64,000 bases of DNA, from positions 1-64,000 of the IMG/VR virus record IMGVR_UViG_3300050013_000065. One strand, written 5' to 3'. Within the stretch, counting starts at the first letter, position 1, and the number at the start of each line of letters is the position of its first letter. Positions 31,364 through 39,467 of this stretch are shown piece after piece. The position numbers were made by a program, and so were the translations under genes. This stretch comes from a virus. The notes beneath the pieces were generated by a model. That model worked only from the letters and a program-made list of their open reading frames with translations, was not told the DNA's origin and searched no databases.

Positions 31364-31750
31364 TTAGCTTTCGACAAAATATGCCAAGGGAATCTTAGTG
31401 GTCAAACTCGGGTCTTTGAGCGCGCGCTTCAGGAATTTAACTATCTGGTCTTGGCCTAGCTTCTCAGTTATTCCTAAGACGCGCAATAGATTTTCGAGCA
31501 GGTCGGTAGGCTTGAGATTGGCGCGAGACTCTCCCTTGCATTTGATCGTTAGATCAAACACAGCCGCTCGATACCCGGCGAGAAAAGTCTTGAACACTCT
31601 TCGGCCAACACTGTCTATCTCATTTTTTCCTGGACGGGAAAAGCTCATAGTACCAATCGGGTTTCGAATCTGGTACAAATCAGAGTCCGGATTAGTGGAC
31701 GAACCCCGCAAGTGGGAAATAGCATCAACCAGGGCTTCGATTCTATCCAT
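31364..31750 (-). CDS. hypothetical virion-module protein, 128 aa
   Basis: Leftward gene overlapping the next by one base. Helical C-terminus (LLENLLRVLGITEKLGQDQIVKFLKRAL). Between the rightward island and the tail genes. Function unknown. Confidence 0.6.
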   Translation of the reverse strand: MDRIEALVDAISHLRGSSTNPDSDLYQIRNPIGTMSFSRPGKNEIDSVGRRVFKTFLAGYRAAVFDLTIKCKGESRANLKPTDLLENLLRVLGITEKLGQDQIVKFLKRALKDPSLTTKIPLAYFVES

Positions 31751-32514
31751 TACAATCCTCCCAAGAAGTTCATTCCTTGTTCACCAAGAGAGGAACCTCC
31801 GGTGGTGTCGAGATTTCCAAAACCACCCATAATAGAACCCGCCATTCCTCCCAACATACCCAGCGGACTGGCCGCGTTGTTTGCTTGAGAAACAGCGTTC
31901 GCCTCTGAGTTGGCAGTAGACCCGGCGCTATTAGCAGCAGTAGCCGTTCCGTTCGGGTCGTACATACCAGCTACTCCTCCTAGTTGTCCGATAGCCGACT
32001 CGTAGTCATTATGGCCCTGCTGATACCCAGATTGTTGAATTCCAAGAAGCTGGCTTGAGGCTTGGTTGGCCGCAGAAGAAGCAAGTCCGGCTTGCTGCTG
32101 AGAAGATACTCCAGACGGAAGTAAAGAATTCCCACCTCCCTGCGCCGCTTGGTTAGCCCTCAGAGACTTGCTAGCGTTTGCATACTGCTGCCCGGTTCCT
32201 TGAATAGCCTGCGAATTTAGATTATTGGTTTCAGCCGCGTTGTATCCGAATTGATTTTTACCGGCAGAAATGATCGGATTCAGGGAGTTTTTGAGCGTCG
32301 AAAGTATGGAATTTTTATTAGCAAACTGCGTGCTGTAATCGGACGAAAGGGTGTTGTAGAAATTCTGTTGGCTGTCCACCAAACTAGTCTGTTGGCTCGA
32401 CGCACCCTTGCATAACAAGATCGGTCCCGTCCAGAAAATGGACTTTCTTTTTACCAACAGATACTTAGATTGTTTATCGCTCCAAGTAAATTCAGCTTTT
32501 TGGGTGATCCACAT
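31750..32514 (-). CDS. Ala/Gly/Ser/Gln-rich internal virion-like protein
   Basis: 254 residues. ATG 32514 after GGAGGGAAAAA. Low-complexity helices rich in Ala, Gln, Asn, Ser (NLNSQAIQGTGQQYANASKS; ANQAAQGGGNS), ending in a Gly/Met-rich hydrophobic stretch (LGMLGGMAGSIMGGFG). Resembles internal virion proteins of podoviruses. Near-palindrome at 32429-32443. Confidence 0.6.
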   Translation of the reverse strand: MWITQKAEFTWSDKQSKYLLVKRKSIFWTGPILLCKGASSQQTSLVDSQQNFYNTLSSDYSTQFANKNSILSTLKNSLNPIISAGKNQFGYNAAETNNLNSQAIQGTGQQYANASKSLRANQAAQGGGNSLLPSGVSSQQQAGLASSAANQASSQLLGIQQSGYQQGHNDYESAIGQLGGVAGMYDPNGTATAANSAGSTANSEANAVSQANNAASPLGMLGGMAGSIMGGFGNLDTTGGSSLGEQGMNFLGGL

Positions 32515-32926
32515 TTTTTCCCTCCAAATCCGCTAGCTTAGTTCTGTAAATCTTCATGGGTACTTCCTCGAAAATATGATTGGAGGCGAATTCGGCGGTA
32601 TCCGTATCGCTCGCCAAAAAATAGATTTCTCCAGAACCCCGGACGTGCGCTAAAGTGATGGCGTTCTGAGTTAACTCCCTTAGACAGCAGGCAGTTTGTG
32701 CAGAAGATAACCCAGGACGCAGGGCTAGAGATTCCAGCATAATTGGTTGCTGAAGGGTCTGATAAGCGAGAGGGCCGTCTTTGTCGTAGGCGCACCATGT
32801 GGTCGATGATGAAAATAAGGCTACCGCAGGGTCAAATTCGTTTTTATCCTTGTTTTCAATCGCCCAGCTAAAGTACGTCTGGACTTCTTCAGGAAGTGCG
32901 GGTCGAACATAAACTCGGTTTGGCAT
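32492..32926 (-). CDS. GNAT-like acetyltransferase domain protein
   Basis: 144 residues. The order VYVRPALPEEVQTYFSWAIEN, a strand, LESLALRPGLSSAQTACCLRELTQNAITLAH, IYFLASDTDTAEFASNHIFEEVPMKIYR follows the GNAT fold, though the acetyl-CoA loop is poorly conserved. Similar small proteins occur in phage tail modules. Overlaps the next gene by 23 nt. Confidence 0.5.
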   Translation of the reverse strand: MPNRVYVRPALPEEVQTYFSWAIENKDKNEFDPAVALFSSSTTWCAYDKDGPLAYQTLQQPIMLESLALRPGLSSAQTACCLRELTQNAITLAHVRGSGEIYFLASDTDTAEFASNHIFEEVPMKIYRTKLADLEGKNVDHPKS

Positions 32927-32929
32927 AGT

Positions 32930-33235
32930 TCAAGGCATCCTGGCTAAGACGAGCCGGAGATCATCTCTCATGTTCCCCAGCCCCTCTTTTAAATCGTCGC
33001 GTAGTCCGGCGATGTTCAGGTTTACTTTGACAAGTTCTTCCTGCACGTGGGGGAGATGGCTTGTTTTGATTGTTTCCATGTCCGTTCGAAGTTCGGTGAT
33101 GGCGGTTCCGTAAGAAGCGAAACGATTAACCACGATATATCCTTTATACAAGAATAGGCCGATGGATATCCAGCCAACTAGATATATCCAGTTTTGGGCG
33201 ATCCACGCTGCGGGGTTCCAACTAAAAGGGGGCAT
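32930..33235 (-). CDS. membrane protein with C-terminal coiled coil (holin/spanin-like)
   Basis: 101 residues from ATG 33235. One membrane helix (WIYLVGWISIGLFLYKGYIVV) followed by a heptad-rich helix (ITELRTDMETIKTSHLPHV ... LRDDLKEGLGNMRDDLRLVL). This topology resembles inner-membrane spanins or some holins. The longer upstream frame overlaps the neighbour and has no better start. Confidence 0.5.
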   Translation of the reverse strand: MPPFSWNPAAWIAQNWIYLVGWISIGLFLYKGYIVVNRFASYGTAITELRTDMETIKTSHLPHVQEELVKVNLNIAGLRDDLKEGLGNMRDDLRLVLARMP

Positions 33236-33243
33236 TATTTTAC

Positions 33244-33498
33244 CTAACGAAGAGAGTTTGGGGGATTGATTCTGTATTGTGGGATAACCCCTCCGGCGTA
33301 ATGCTGGCGGAGGTTGTCGGGATTGACAATATTTCCCGACGTTGGTAAAGGACAGCGAAGAGTTGTATTGACGATTGGGGTTGGATTTGATCCCCAAATT
33401 CCCGTTGGAAGAGGGGGGCGAGCCATAATCGGAGCTACAGTAGACGTTCCGGAATAAGACGACGAGGGAGAGACTATTCTAGAAGCTATGCTCGGCAT
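33244..33498 (-). CDS. hypothetical Pro/Ser-rich protein, 84 aa
   Basis: ATG 33498 after AAGGACTTAC. Low complexity, rich in Pro, Ser, Asn. Between the large tail protein and the membrane protein. Function unknown. Confidence 0.5.
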   Translation of the reverse strand: MPSIASRIVSPSSSYSGTSTVAPIMARPPLPTGIWGSNPTPIVNTTLRCPLPTSGNIVNPDNLRQHYAGGVIPQYRINPPNSLR

Positions 33499-33506
33499 GT
33501 AAGTCC

Positions 33507-36500
33507 TTATTTTTCTTGACTAAAAGACCCAAATAGCGTGGTGGACAACAACTCATTTCTGACAGTATCAGTGCCCCAGTCAAATTGAATCTGAAGATGT
33601 CTGCATACTGCTGGTTGTTGTGTTTGAGATAAGTAGAATCTCTGAGCATAAACTGACAAACTGGGAGAAAGCTGTGTCGGGTCCGGGGTGTATAAAGTAA
33701 GAGGTTCAAAATACGTACCGGTTTGTCCGTACGGAATCCTCTGAATTTCGTCGAGCTGAACTGCTAGAGAAATTGGAGTTCCAATTGCCACAGAGTCGGT
33801 CGTAAAACTCTCTACTTCTGCCAACTGCCCAGGTTGGGCCAGAACCATGCTTCCTAAAACAGCAAAAGAGTTGTATGCTGATCCGTTGTCGGAATAAACC
33901 CCATAGTCTCTCTTGAGAATGGGTCCTCCTGCGGAAGGAGGACCAACCAATAGATTATAGGTTCCGGGTACCACCTCAACAGATTGTACCGCCGAAAATC
34001 CTGAAGCTATCTGGGCCTTGGGACTCCATGTTGTTCCGGACTCGGGGGAAGGGGTTGGGCACATTCTCCACCATGTTCCTTGATAATCCGAAACGTACAA
34101 ACCTTTATCTTGAGAACCGGCAACATGCCAAGTTACTCTTGTACTGGTAGGAGTAAAAGTTCCTGTTCCGTTATTTGGACCGAATTGATCTCCGATTGGA
34201 AAACCAACCTCGGAGACTCCGGAACTAGGATCGAGACTAAGAAGTTGATTATCCGACGTATACATGTATACAATGCTTCCGTTAACCGCAAAAGCATCAT
34301 AAGAGAGTAGTCCAACGTGTCGAAGAAAAGGAGAGGAGTACAACGAAGAAGAGGAGGTATTGGTTCCTTGAATAATATAAATATCAGAGGAGGTGAAAAC
34401 CAAAAGACCGGAGGTGGTTGGAAACATGACTGTTACTGAAGACGGAAAGACAAACACATTGCTCGGACTCCACGCCGTGTTTCCGTTTCCCGAAGTGACC
34501 AAGGGGCCGTCGGAATATCTGACAGAGTTTCCGAGTGCCGCCCAAACACACCCCAAGTGGTACGAGAGCGCCGTAATACCCACGGGAGGGGGATCGTTTT
34601 CGTTATTAATTGGAGCTTCAATCAACTCATTAAGATAGGTGTCGGGGATATAGTCTGTAAATGTCCAATTAGAGGCAGTTCCTGGGGTTGGATTTGCTAT
34701 CGAAGAGTCAAAGAATAGAGTTGACGAAGAACCCCCTTGAACCGATCTCCAAATCCAAACCGAAGTTATTTGTTGATCTGCTGGAAAACTTCCGGATATG
34801 ATAGCTCTAGGATTGTTAGAAGGACCTAGAACGTAAGACCCATAATTTTGCGCGGCAAAGGGGGCGGAAGTACTTATGCTTCCGTCAGTTCCGACCCAAC
34901 TGTATGCGTAGTACACGTTTCCAGTAATTATTACCGATCCCGTTCCAACGCAAGTCCATGTTATGGTTCCGTCCGATGTGGTAGACCCTACGGTCGAAGA
35001 CCAAGAAGGAGCAGAAGTTCCCGTGTGAGACCCACTGCCAGCGCCGTTAGTCGCGATCTGAAGATTCCCGTTGGTGTCTAAAACACACATAAAAGTTTGA
35101 TACGCAGTACTAGCTGACCACACCAGGATAGGCCCACAATTTTGCCAAACCACTCCGTTGTCAAGAGTCTGACCGCCTGCCCCGTTTGTCAAAGAGGGTT
35201 CTGTGGCGTTCCAAGTAGGTGAAATAGCTCCAGTAATGTATCCTATTCCTGAGACGTAATTTATGGCCACTTCTACGTCGTTGTTTTTGTCAAGAACAGA
35301 ATACCACTCATATAAGGTAGTGTTAGCAACCCATTGACGATTTCCAGAAGCAGGAGTTACAGTCGGAGCAAGAGTAGGCGCAGCTATTCCCCAGTTATAG
35401 AGAGGAACACCAAAATTCTGCCAAGTCAGTTGATTGTCGAGGGTATATCCTCCGAGAGAGCTGTTCCATGTGGGAGAAGAAGTGCTGCTCAACCCCGACC
35501 CTGTGGAAGACGTAGAGGTCGCTGTTCCTGTATCGGCAGCAGGGCCATAAACAGACGTGGCCGCTGTTGTAAAATACGCAACATTAGAATAGGGGGGAAG
35601 ATAGTTGTTGTTAACAACCACGGTTTGTGATTGTGAGTTAATCGAGGTATAAGTGGTTACGCCAGAAAAACTGACTTGCGTACCTTGCGTCCAGAATACA
35701 CTAGAGTCAAAGGTGACTTGTAGAAAATAGCCGATCGGGCCTAGAGGTAAACCAAGGCTTGAACTAACTATTTGTATTTGAGTAACATTCGCTGTGCCCG
35801 TTCCCTGAACTATTTGTAGATTTCCGTTGGGATCTAGAATTTGATCGCCGTCGTTAAAAGTCTGGCCGGGTGCCCAGACAAGACTCGGGGTTATTAGTTT
35901 CTTCTGATCCGCGCCGTCTGTAAAATACAGAGAATTTCCCACGGATTGGAAATAAGTACTACCCGCCCCGACGGATTTAGTAAAAAGTGTTTTGTTAGTT
36001 GAAGGTCTCGTCACGTCTCGGATGGTCCCCCCAACCAGAGGAAAAACCCCAGTAACTGCTGATGTTCCTGTATCCGAGGCGGGGCCGTATAGAGCCGAAC
36101 CAAACAGAAAGGTTGCCACATTTCCTGTTACAGATACAGAGCCTCCAGGAATTACTTGTCCATTTAAAGAGGTATAGTTTGTTATGCCGGAAAAAGACCA
36201 AGTCTGACCAACCGCCGGTTCCGGCGGTGTTGTTGTAAAAGTAACATTGGCAAAATACTCATATACAATAGGACCCGGAGGGAACGTTCTCTGTTGTCGA
36301 GTGACCTGTATGGAGGAAATATTATACGTCTGGGTGGAAGGACCCGATGCGCTTACGTCCGCGATTACGTTTATGTTTTCTGTAGCCGCCGTTTGAGAAG
36401 CATTATAAACCGTTGTTCTATTTTCGTAAAATCGTTTTATGGCTGGAAATGTTTGACTATTGTAGACAGAGGTTCCTGGTCTTCTGATGAACGTAAGAGA

Positions 36501-36701
36501 CGGACTGATTTCGCAGTTCAAACCATCGATCAGCGCATCTCCGCGCGCCCCATAAAACTCTTCTTCTATTCTCGTAGAAGCGGCATCACGAAGAGGAGAC
36601 CTTTGGGTCCATATTCCGGTCGCAAAACGATTTGACCAAAGAACTCCATACCTTACCGGTTTAGAAGATTGTGCTCCGAATTTAGATAGCCAGTTACTCA
36701 T
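33507..36701 (-). CDS. large tail protein (tail-tubular-B-like position)
   Basis: 1064 residues. N-terminal LWSNRFATGIWTQRSPLRDAA and GLNCEISPSLTFIRRPGT, followed by many Ser/Thr/Gly-rich beta repeats (ITNYTSLNGQ ... VTTYTSINSQ; TSSPTWNSSLGG, ISPTWNATEP, SAPSWSSTVG units), then a beta-propeller-like C-terminal half (SYHLGCVWAALGNSVRYSDG). The layout resembles the tail tubular/nozzle proteins of podoviruses with inserted adhesion repeats. No motif fixes the function. Confidence 0.55.
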   Translation of the reverse strand: MSNWLSKFGAQSSKPVRYGVLWSNRFATGIWTQRSPLRDAASTRIEEEFYGARGDALIDGLNCEISPSLTFIRRPGTSVYNSQTFPAIKRFYENRTTVYNASQTAATENINVIADVSASGPSTQTYNISSIQVTRQQRTFPPGPIVYEYFANVTFTTTPPEPAVGQTWSFSGITNYTSLNGQVIPGGSVSVTGNVATFLFGSALYGPASDTGTSAVTGVFPLVGGTIRDVTRPSTNKTLFTKSVGAGSTYFQSVGNSLYFTDGADQKKLITPSLVWAPGQTFNDGDQILDPNGNLQIVQGTGTANVTQIQIVSSSLGLPLGPIGYFLQVTFDSSVFWTQGTQVSFSGVTTYTSINSQSQTVVVNNNYLPPYSNVAYFTTAATSVYGPAADTGTATSTSSTGSGLSSTSSPTWNSSLGGYTLDNQLTWQNFGVPLYNWGIAAPTLAPTVTPASGNRQWVANTTLYEWYSVLDKNNDVEVAINYVSGIGYITGAISPTWNATEPSLTNGAGGQTLDNGVVWQNCGPILVWSASTAYQTFMCVLDTNGNLQIATNGAGSGSHTGTSAPSWSSTVGSTTSDGTITWTCVGTGSVIITGNVYYAYSWVGTDGSISTSAPFAAQNYGSYVLGPSNNPRAIISGSFPADQQITSVWIWRSVQGGSSSTLFFDSSIANPTPGTASNWTFTDYIPDTYLNELIEAPINNENDPPPVGITALSYHLGCVWAALGNSVRYSDGPLVTSGNGNTAWSPSNVFVFPSSVTVMFPTTSGLLVFTSSDIYIIQGTNTSSSSLYSSPFLRHVGLLSYDAFAVNGSIVYMYTSDNQLLSLDPSSGVSEVGFPIGDQFGPNNGTGTFTPTSTRVTWHVAGSQDKGLYVSDYQGTWWRMCPTPSPESGTTWSPKAQIASGFSAVQSVEVVPGTYNLLVGPPSAGGPILKRDYGVYSDNGSAYNSFAVLGSMVLAQPGQLAEVESFTTDSVAIGTPISLAVQLDEIQRIPYGQTGTYFEPLTLYTPDPTQLSPSLSVYAQRFYLSQTQQPAVCRHLQIQFDWGTDTVRNELLSTTLFGSFSQEK

Positions 36702-37067
36702 TCAGCTTCCTTGTTTTGTTTTCTTGATCTCTTTGCTGGGGTGTTCGGGAGAGGAGTATATCGTATATAGTTTCAAAGTAGAGGTCTTGGACTTGTTGAT
36801 TACGTTGTGGTAGGAACCACCGGGGACTACTACAGAATCTCCATCTCGGGCAATGAATACATCTTCCTTGTTCAAAACGAAGATTGCGGTACCTTGCTCA
36901 ACGCGGAAGAACTGATCGGAGGGGTGTTTCTCTTCGCCAATTTCTTCTTCTGGCTTCAGAGACATCAGAACCAGTTGGAGCTTTCCCGTGAATAGTACCT
37001 TTCGATAGGCAGAATTGTCGCGGGTCTTGTCTTCGATATTTCCATAGAAAGGTTTCATTTTGTCCAT
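36702..37067 (-). CDS. cupin-domain protein, 121 aa
   Basis: A single cupin barrel: GEEKHPSDQFFRVEQGTAIFVLN (motif 1, with H and E) and VVVPGGSYHNVIN (motif 2, G-x-x-H). The metal-binding pattern is largely kept. Its ATG 37067 is inside a palindrome copy (ATGGAC); ATG 37058 is an alternative. Small sugar- or metal-binding role is possible; substrate unknown. Confidence 0.7.
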   Translation of the reverse strand: MDKMKPFYGNIEDKTRDNSAYRKVLFTGKLQLVLMSLKPEEEIGEEKHPSDQFFRVEQGTAIFVLNKEDVFIARDGDSVVVPGGSYHNVINKSKTSTLKLYTIYSSPEHPSKEIKKTKQGS

Positions 37068-37076
37068 TATCTGGAT
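37062..37076. repeat. dispersed palindrome in divergent promoter region
   Basis: GTCCATTATCTGGAT, one change, between the start of the cupin gene and the rightward promoter at 37084. It supplies the cupin start codon on the reverse strand. Confidence 0.8.
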
Positions 37077-37083
37077 TTTTCGG

Positions 37084-37113
37084 TTGACAGAAAGAGGGGA
37101 GAAGTGGTAAAAT
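37084..37113 (+). promoter_or_regulatory. sigma-70-like promoter of endonuclease VII-like gene
   Basis: Perfect TTGACA (37084-37089), an 18-nt spacer and TAAAAT (37108-37113) with an upstream TGG. The predicted start falls at about the ATG (37120), so the message would be leaderless or nearly so. Confidence 0.75.
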
Positions 37114-37119
37114 GTTTCT

Positions 37120-37848
37120 ATGAGAGAAATAACAGAAGAAAGATCAAAAGAACTTCAAACCGCAATACACGAGTATGTCGATGGCTTATCTTCGGCTAAG
37201 GTGTGCAAAAAGTACAAAATAGACCACAAAACTTTGGCGAAGATGGTCGTTGAATCCGGACACCACGTTCGAAGTCGTGCAGAAGTGGTTCAGCTCATGT
37301 ATGGGGTTAACCACGCGACGCAAAAGGATGACAGCACTTGGGTAAAAGTGTGTAAAGAGTGTGGGCAAGAAAAATCGGTAGAAGTTTTTCATCCCGACAA
37401 GGAGTATGCAGACGGAAGAGGAAGTATTTGTTACGATTGTAAAAATGCCAAAAGAAGACCTCGCGAACGAACTCGGTACCAAAACGATCCGGAGTACCGA
37501 GATAAAGCCATCGCGGAGTCCAAAAAATACTACGCGGAGCATCCAGAAACTATCAAAGCATATCACATAAAAAGTACGTATGGCTTGGAGTTTGAGGACT
37601 ATACGAAAAAGTTAGAAGAACAAGGAAATTGTTGTGCGGCTTGCGGTGCTACATCTCCTGGAGTAGTGGGGAGAACTTGGCATGTAGATCATGACCATTC
37701 TTGTTGTTCTGGAAAAAAGAAAGCTTGCGGAAAGTGCGTACGAGGTTTGTTGTGTCAACCCTGTAACTTGATACTGGGCATGGCAAAGGATAGTCCTGAA
37801 ACTCTCCGGAGCCTAATTTCTTACTTAGAAAAATACAAGAGAGGCTAA
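37120..37848 (+). CDS. endonuclease VII-domain homing-type nuclease
   Basis: 242 residues. An N-terminal helix-turn-helix (SSAKVCKKYKIDHKTLAKMV) is followed by the zinc module CKECGQEKSVEVFHPDKEYADG ... CYDC, then a C-terminal endonuclease VII domain: YGLEFEDYTKKLEEQGNCCAACG, WHVDHDH, CGKCVRGLLCQPCNLILGMAKDSPETL. Transcribed against its neighbours from its own promoter. No ribosome binding site, consistent with leaderless translation. Its 3' end meets the leftward neighbour. Confidence 0.85.
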   Translation: MREITEERSKELQTAIHEYVDGLSSAKVCKKYKIDHKTLAKMVVESGHHVRSRAEVVQLMYGVNHATQKDDSTWVKVCKECGQEKSVEVFHPDKEYADGRGSICYDCKNAKRRPRERTRYQNDPEYRDKAIAESKKYYAEHPETIKAYHIKSTYGLEFEDYTKKLEEQGNCCAACGATSPGVVGRTWHVDHDHSCCSGKKKACGKCVRGLLCQPCNLILGMAKDSPETLRSLISYLEKYKRG

Positions 37849-38945
37849 CTTCCATACCCTGGCGAGAAAAATGCAGAACCAAAAGGCTGAGCTGCCCCGA
37901 TACCAGCCGCTCCGTAAGGAAATCCATTTCCCCCGAGGATCGTGCTGGAAGGGGTGAGCACATTATTTTCCTGCTGACGATCCGCGCCATTGAGGCTTTT
38001 GCGTAAAACTTCTTCCCACTCTGCATACGCTTGCGCGCCTTTTGGGTTACCATTAAACATTTGTAACTGCGCGCGAACACCGGCCCTAAAGAGGTAACTC
38101 ATAGAGAGCGGAATCGGGTCAATCGTCTGCTGCATTGTCAGCAAAGTTGGAGGTAACTGCTGATATTGCCCGCCAATATACCAACAGAGCCCGTTCAGAG
38201 CAGGCAGCGGAGCAACTCTCCAGCAAATGCCGTTGGGGTCTGCAACTGTCCAAATCACCGATCCATCTTGAACCAAAGTCCCAGGTGTTGCGTCAGGGTC
38301 GGCGGCAGGTTGTACACTTCCAGAAACACCATAAGGAGAAGTGGACGGGAGAGGAATCGTAGTTCCTGTGTATCCGGGGGACTCAATAGTAATCCCTAAC
38401 TGAGTTGAATCGATGAACAGGATGTTCCCATTCTCGTCTTGGAATTGCTGGATCGGAGACTTGGGAAGCTGAGCTACCCCGTATCCGCAACCGTACGCCG
38501 TGTTCGCCTGCCACTGCCCCATGTAAGCTTGGTAGTTATACACAAAAGCTATCTGGAATGGCACGTTTTGGACTGATGTACTGACAAGGTCACGGACTGT
38601 CTCCATCGGACGAATTGGCTTAGGAGCCCCGTTAGAATTGGACGTAGAGTTGTTGATGTCTACAATCCAGCAGGCTTCGAGCCAGCTTACGTCGGTCAAG
38701 TTAGTACAGTAGTCTTGCTGGAGAGATACCGTCAAGAAAGGAGGGATAACCTTGCGGTTCCACTTCCAGGGCATACTCTCGTCCAGAATCCGGCACATGA
38801 CATCGTTGCAGGCCGTCAGCAACGGTTCCGTCGAATACCCAGCAGTGCCCCCGAGAACGTTGTAGAACTCGGGGTTCACTTTCATCTGCTTACTAAGGTC
38901 CGCTACTGTGATCGAAGTAGATTGATTGCCCGGTACTATTGGCAT
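37845..38945 (-). CDS. tail/neck structural protein, 366 aa
   Basis: Residues 55-90 (MPWKWNRKVIPPFLTVSLQQ then DYCTNLTDVSWLEACWIVD) resemble residues 48-90 of the protein at 44499-45209 (PPFAWRWNRN ... DYPVSLPNFGWIEKAVGYD). So these are likely paralogous tail or neck proteins. The middle carries Gly/Pro-rich repeats. ATG 38945 after AGGAGAAGAT. Confidence 0.6.
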   Translation of the reverse strand: MPIVPGNQSTSITVADLSKQMKVNPEFYNVLGGTAGYSTEPLLTACNDVMCRILDESMPWKWNRKVIPPFLTVSLQQDYCTNLTDVSWLEACWIVDINNSTSNSNGAPKPIRPMETVRDLVSTSVQNVPFQIAFVYNYQAYMGQWQANTAYGCGYGVAQLPKSPIQQFQDENGNILFIDSTQLGITIESPGYTGTTIPLPSTSPYGVSGSVQPAADPDATPGTLVQDGSVIWTVADPNGICWRVAPLPALNGLCWYIGGQYQQLPPTLLTMQQTIDPIPLSMSYLFRAGVRAQLQMFNGNPKGAQAYAEWEEVLRKSLNGADRQQENNVLTPSSTILGGNGFPYGAAGIGAAQPFGSAFFSPGYGS

Positions 38946-38987
38946 ATCTTCTCCTGGTCAAAACTCATTCTGATCCCTTTCATGCTT

Positions 38988-39455
38988 CTACCGTACAACA
39001 GATCGAAGCGATGCCACCTGAGTTCCTGTATCCGGAACGGCTACGCTGGCAGTGGTAGTGCTTTTTGCCCCGGTTACCGAGGTTGGGGCAACTGGATTTG
39101 CAGGAACCACGTAAGGCCCTGCTGTTGCGCTGGCGACTGAATATGCCCCGCCCAAATCAGTTTGAGCCACATAGCATACCGTTAAACCTGCTGCGGTCTT
39201 GTCCGTGTAGGCAACTGTACTAGTCTCAGCACCGCTGTTGAGGGAAGCATACGTACCCGTGGTTGCCACAGGACAGGTCACAGCCCCTGATGTCACCGCG
39301 ATGCGGCTGAATAGGTAGGTGCAAGAGTTTCCTGTGCAGATGGATGGGGCTGTCCCATTTATAGCTACCACATGTGTAGTAGCAGGAACCTGTGCATGGC
39401 ATCCAATAGAAACTAGTAGAAATGCCAGAGTCATGAGAAAAGAAATTCGTTTCAT
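38988..39455 (-). CDS. secreted lipoprotein-like protein, 155 aa
   Basis: N-terminal signal MKRISFLMTLAFLLVSIGC with a possible lipobox ending in Cys, then a Ser/Thr/Ala/Val-rich beta region. A phage-encoded exported protein next to two other signal-peptide proteins. Base composition resembles the beta-helix genes more than the replication genes. Confidence 0.6.
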   Translation of the reverse strand: MKRISFLMTLAFLLVSIGCHAQVPATTHVVAINGTAPSICTGNSCTYLFSRIAVTSGAVTCPVATTGTYASLNSGAETSTVAYTDKTAAGLTVCYVAQTDLGGAYSVASATAGPYVVPANPVAPTSVTGAKSTTTASVAVPDTGTQVASLRSVVR

Positions 39456-39467
39456 TTTACCCTCTTT

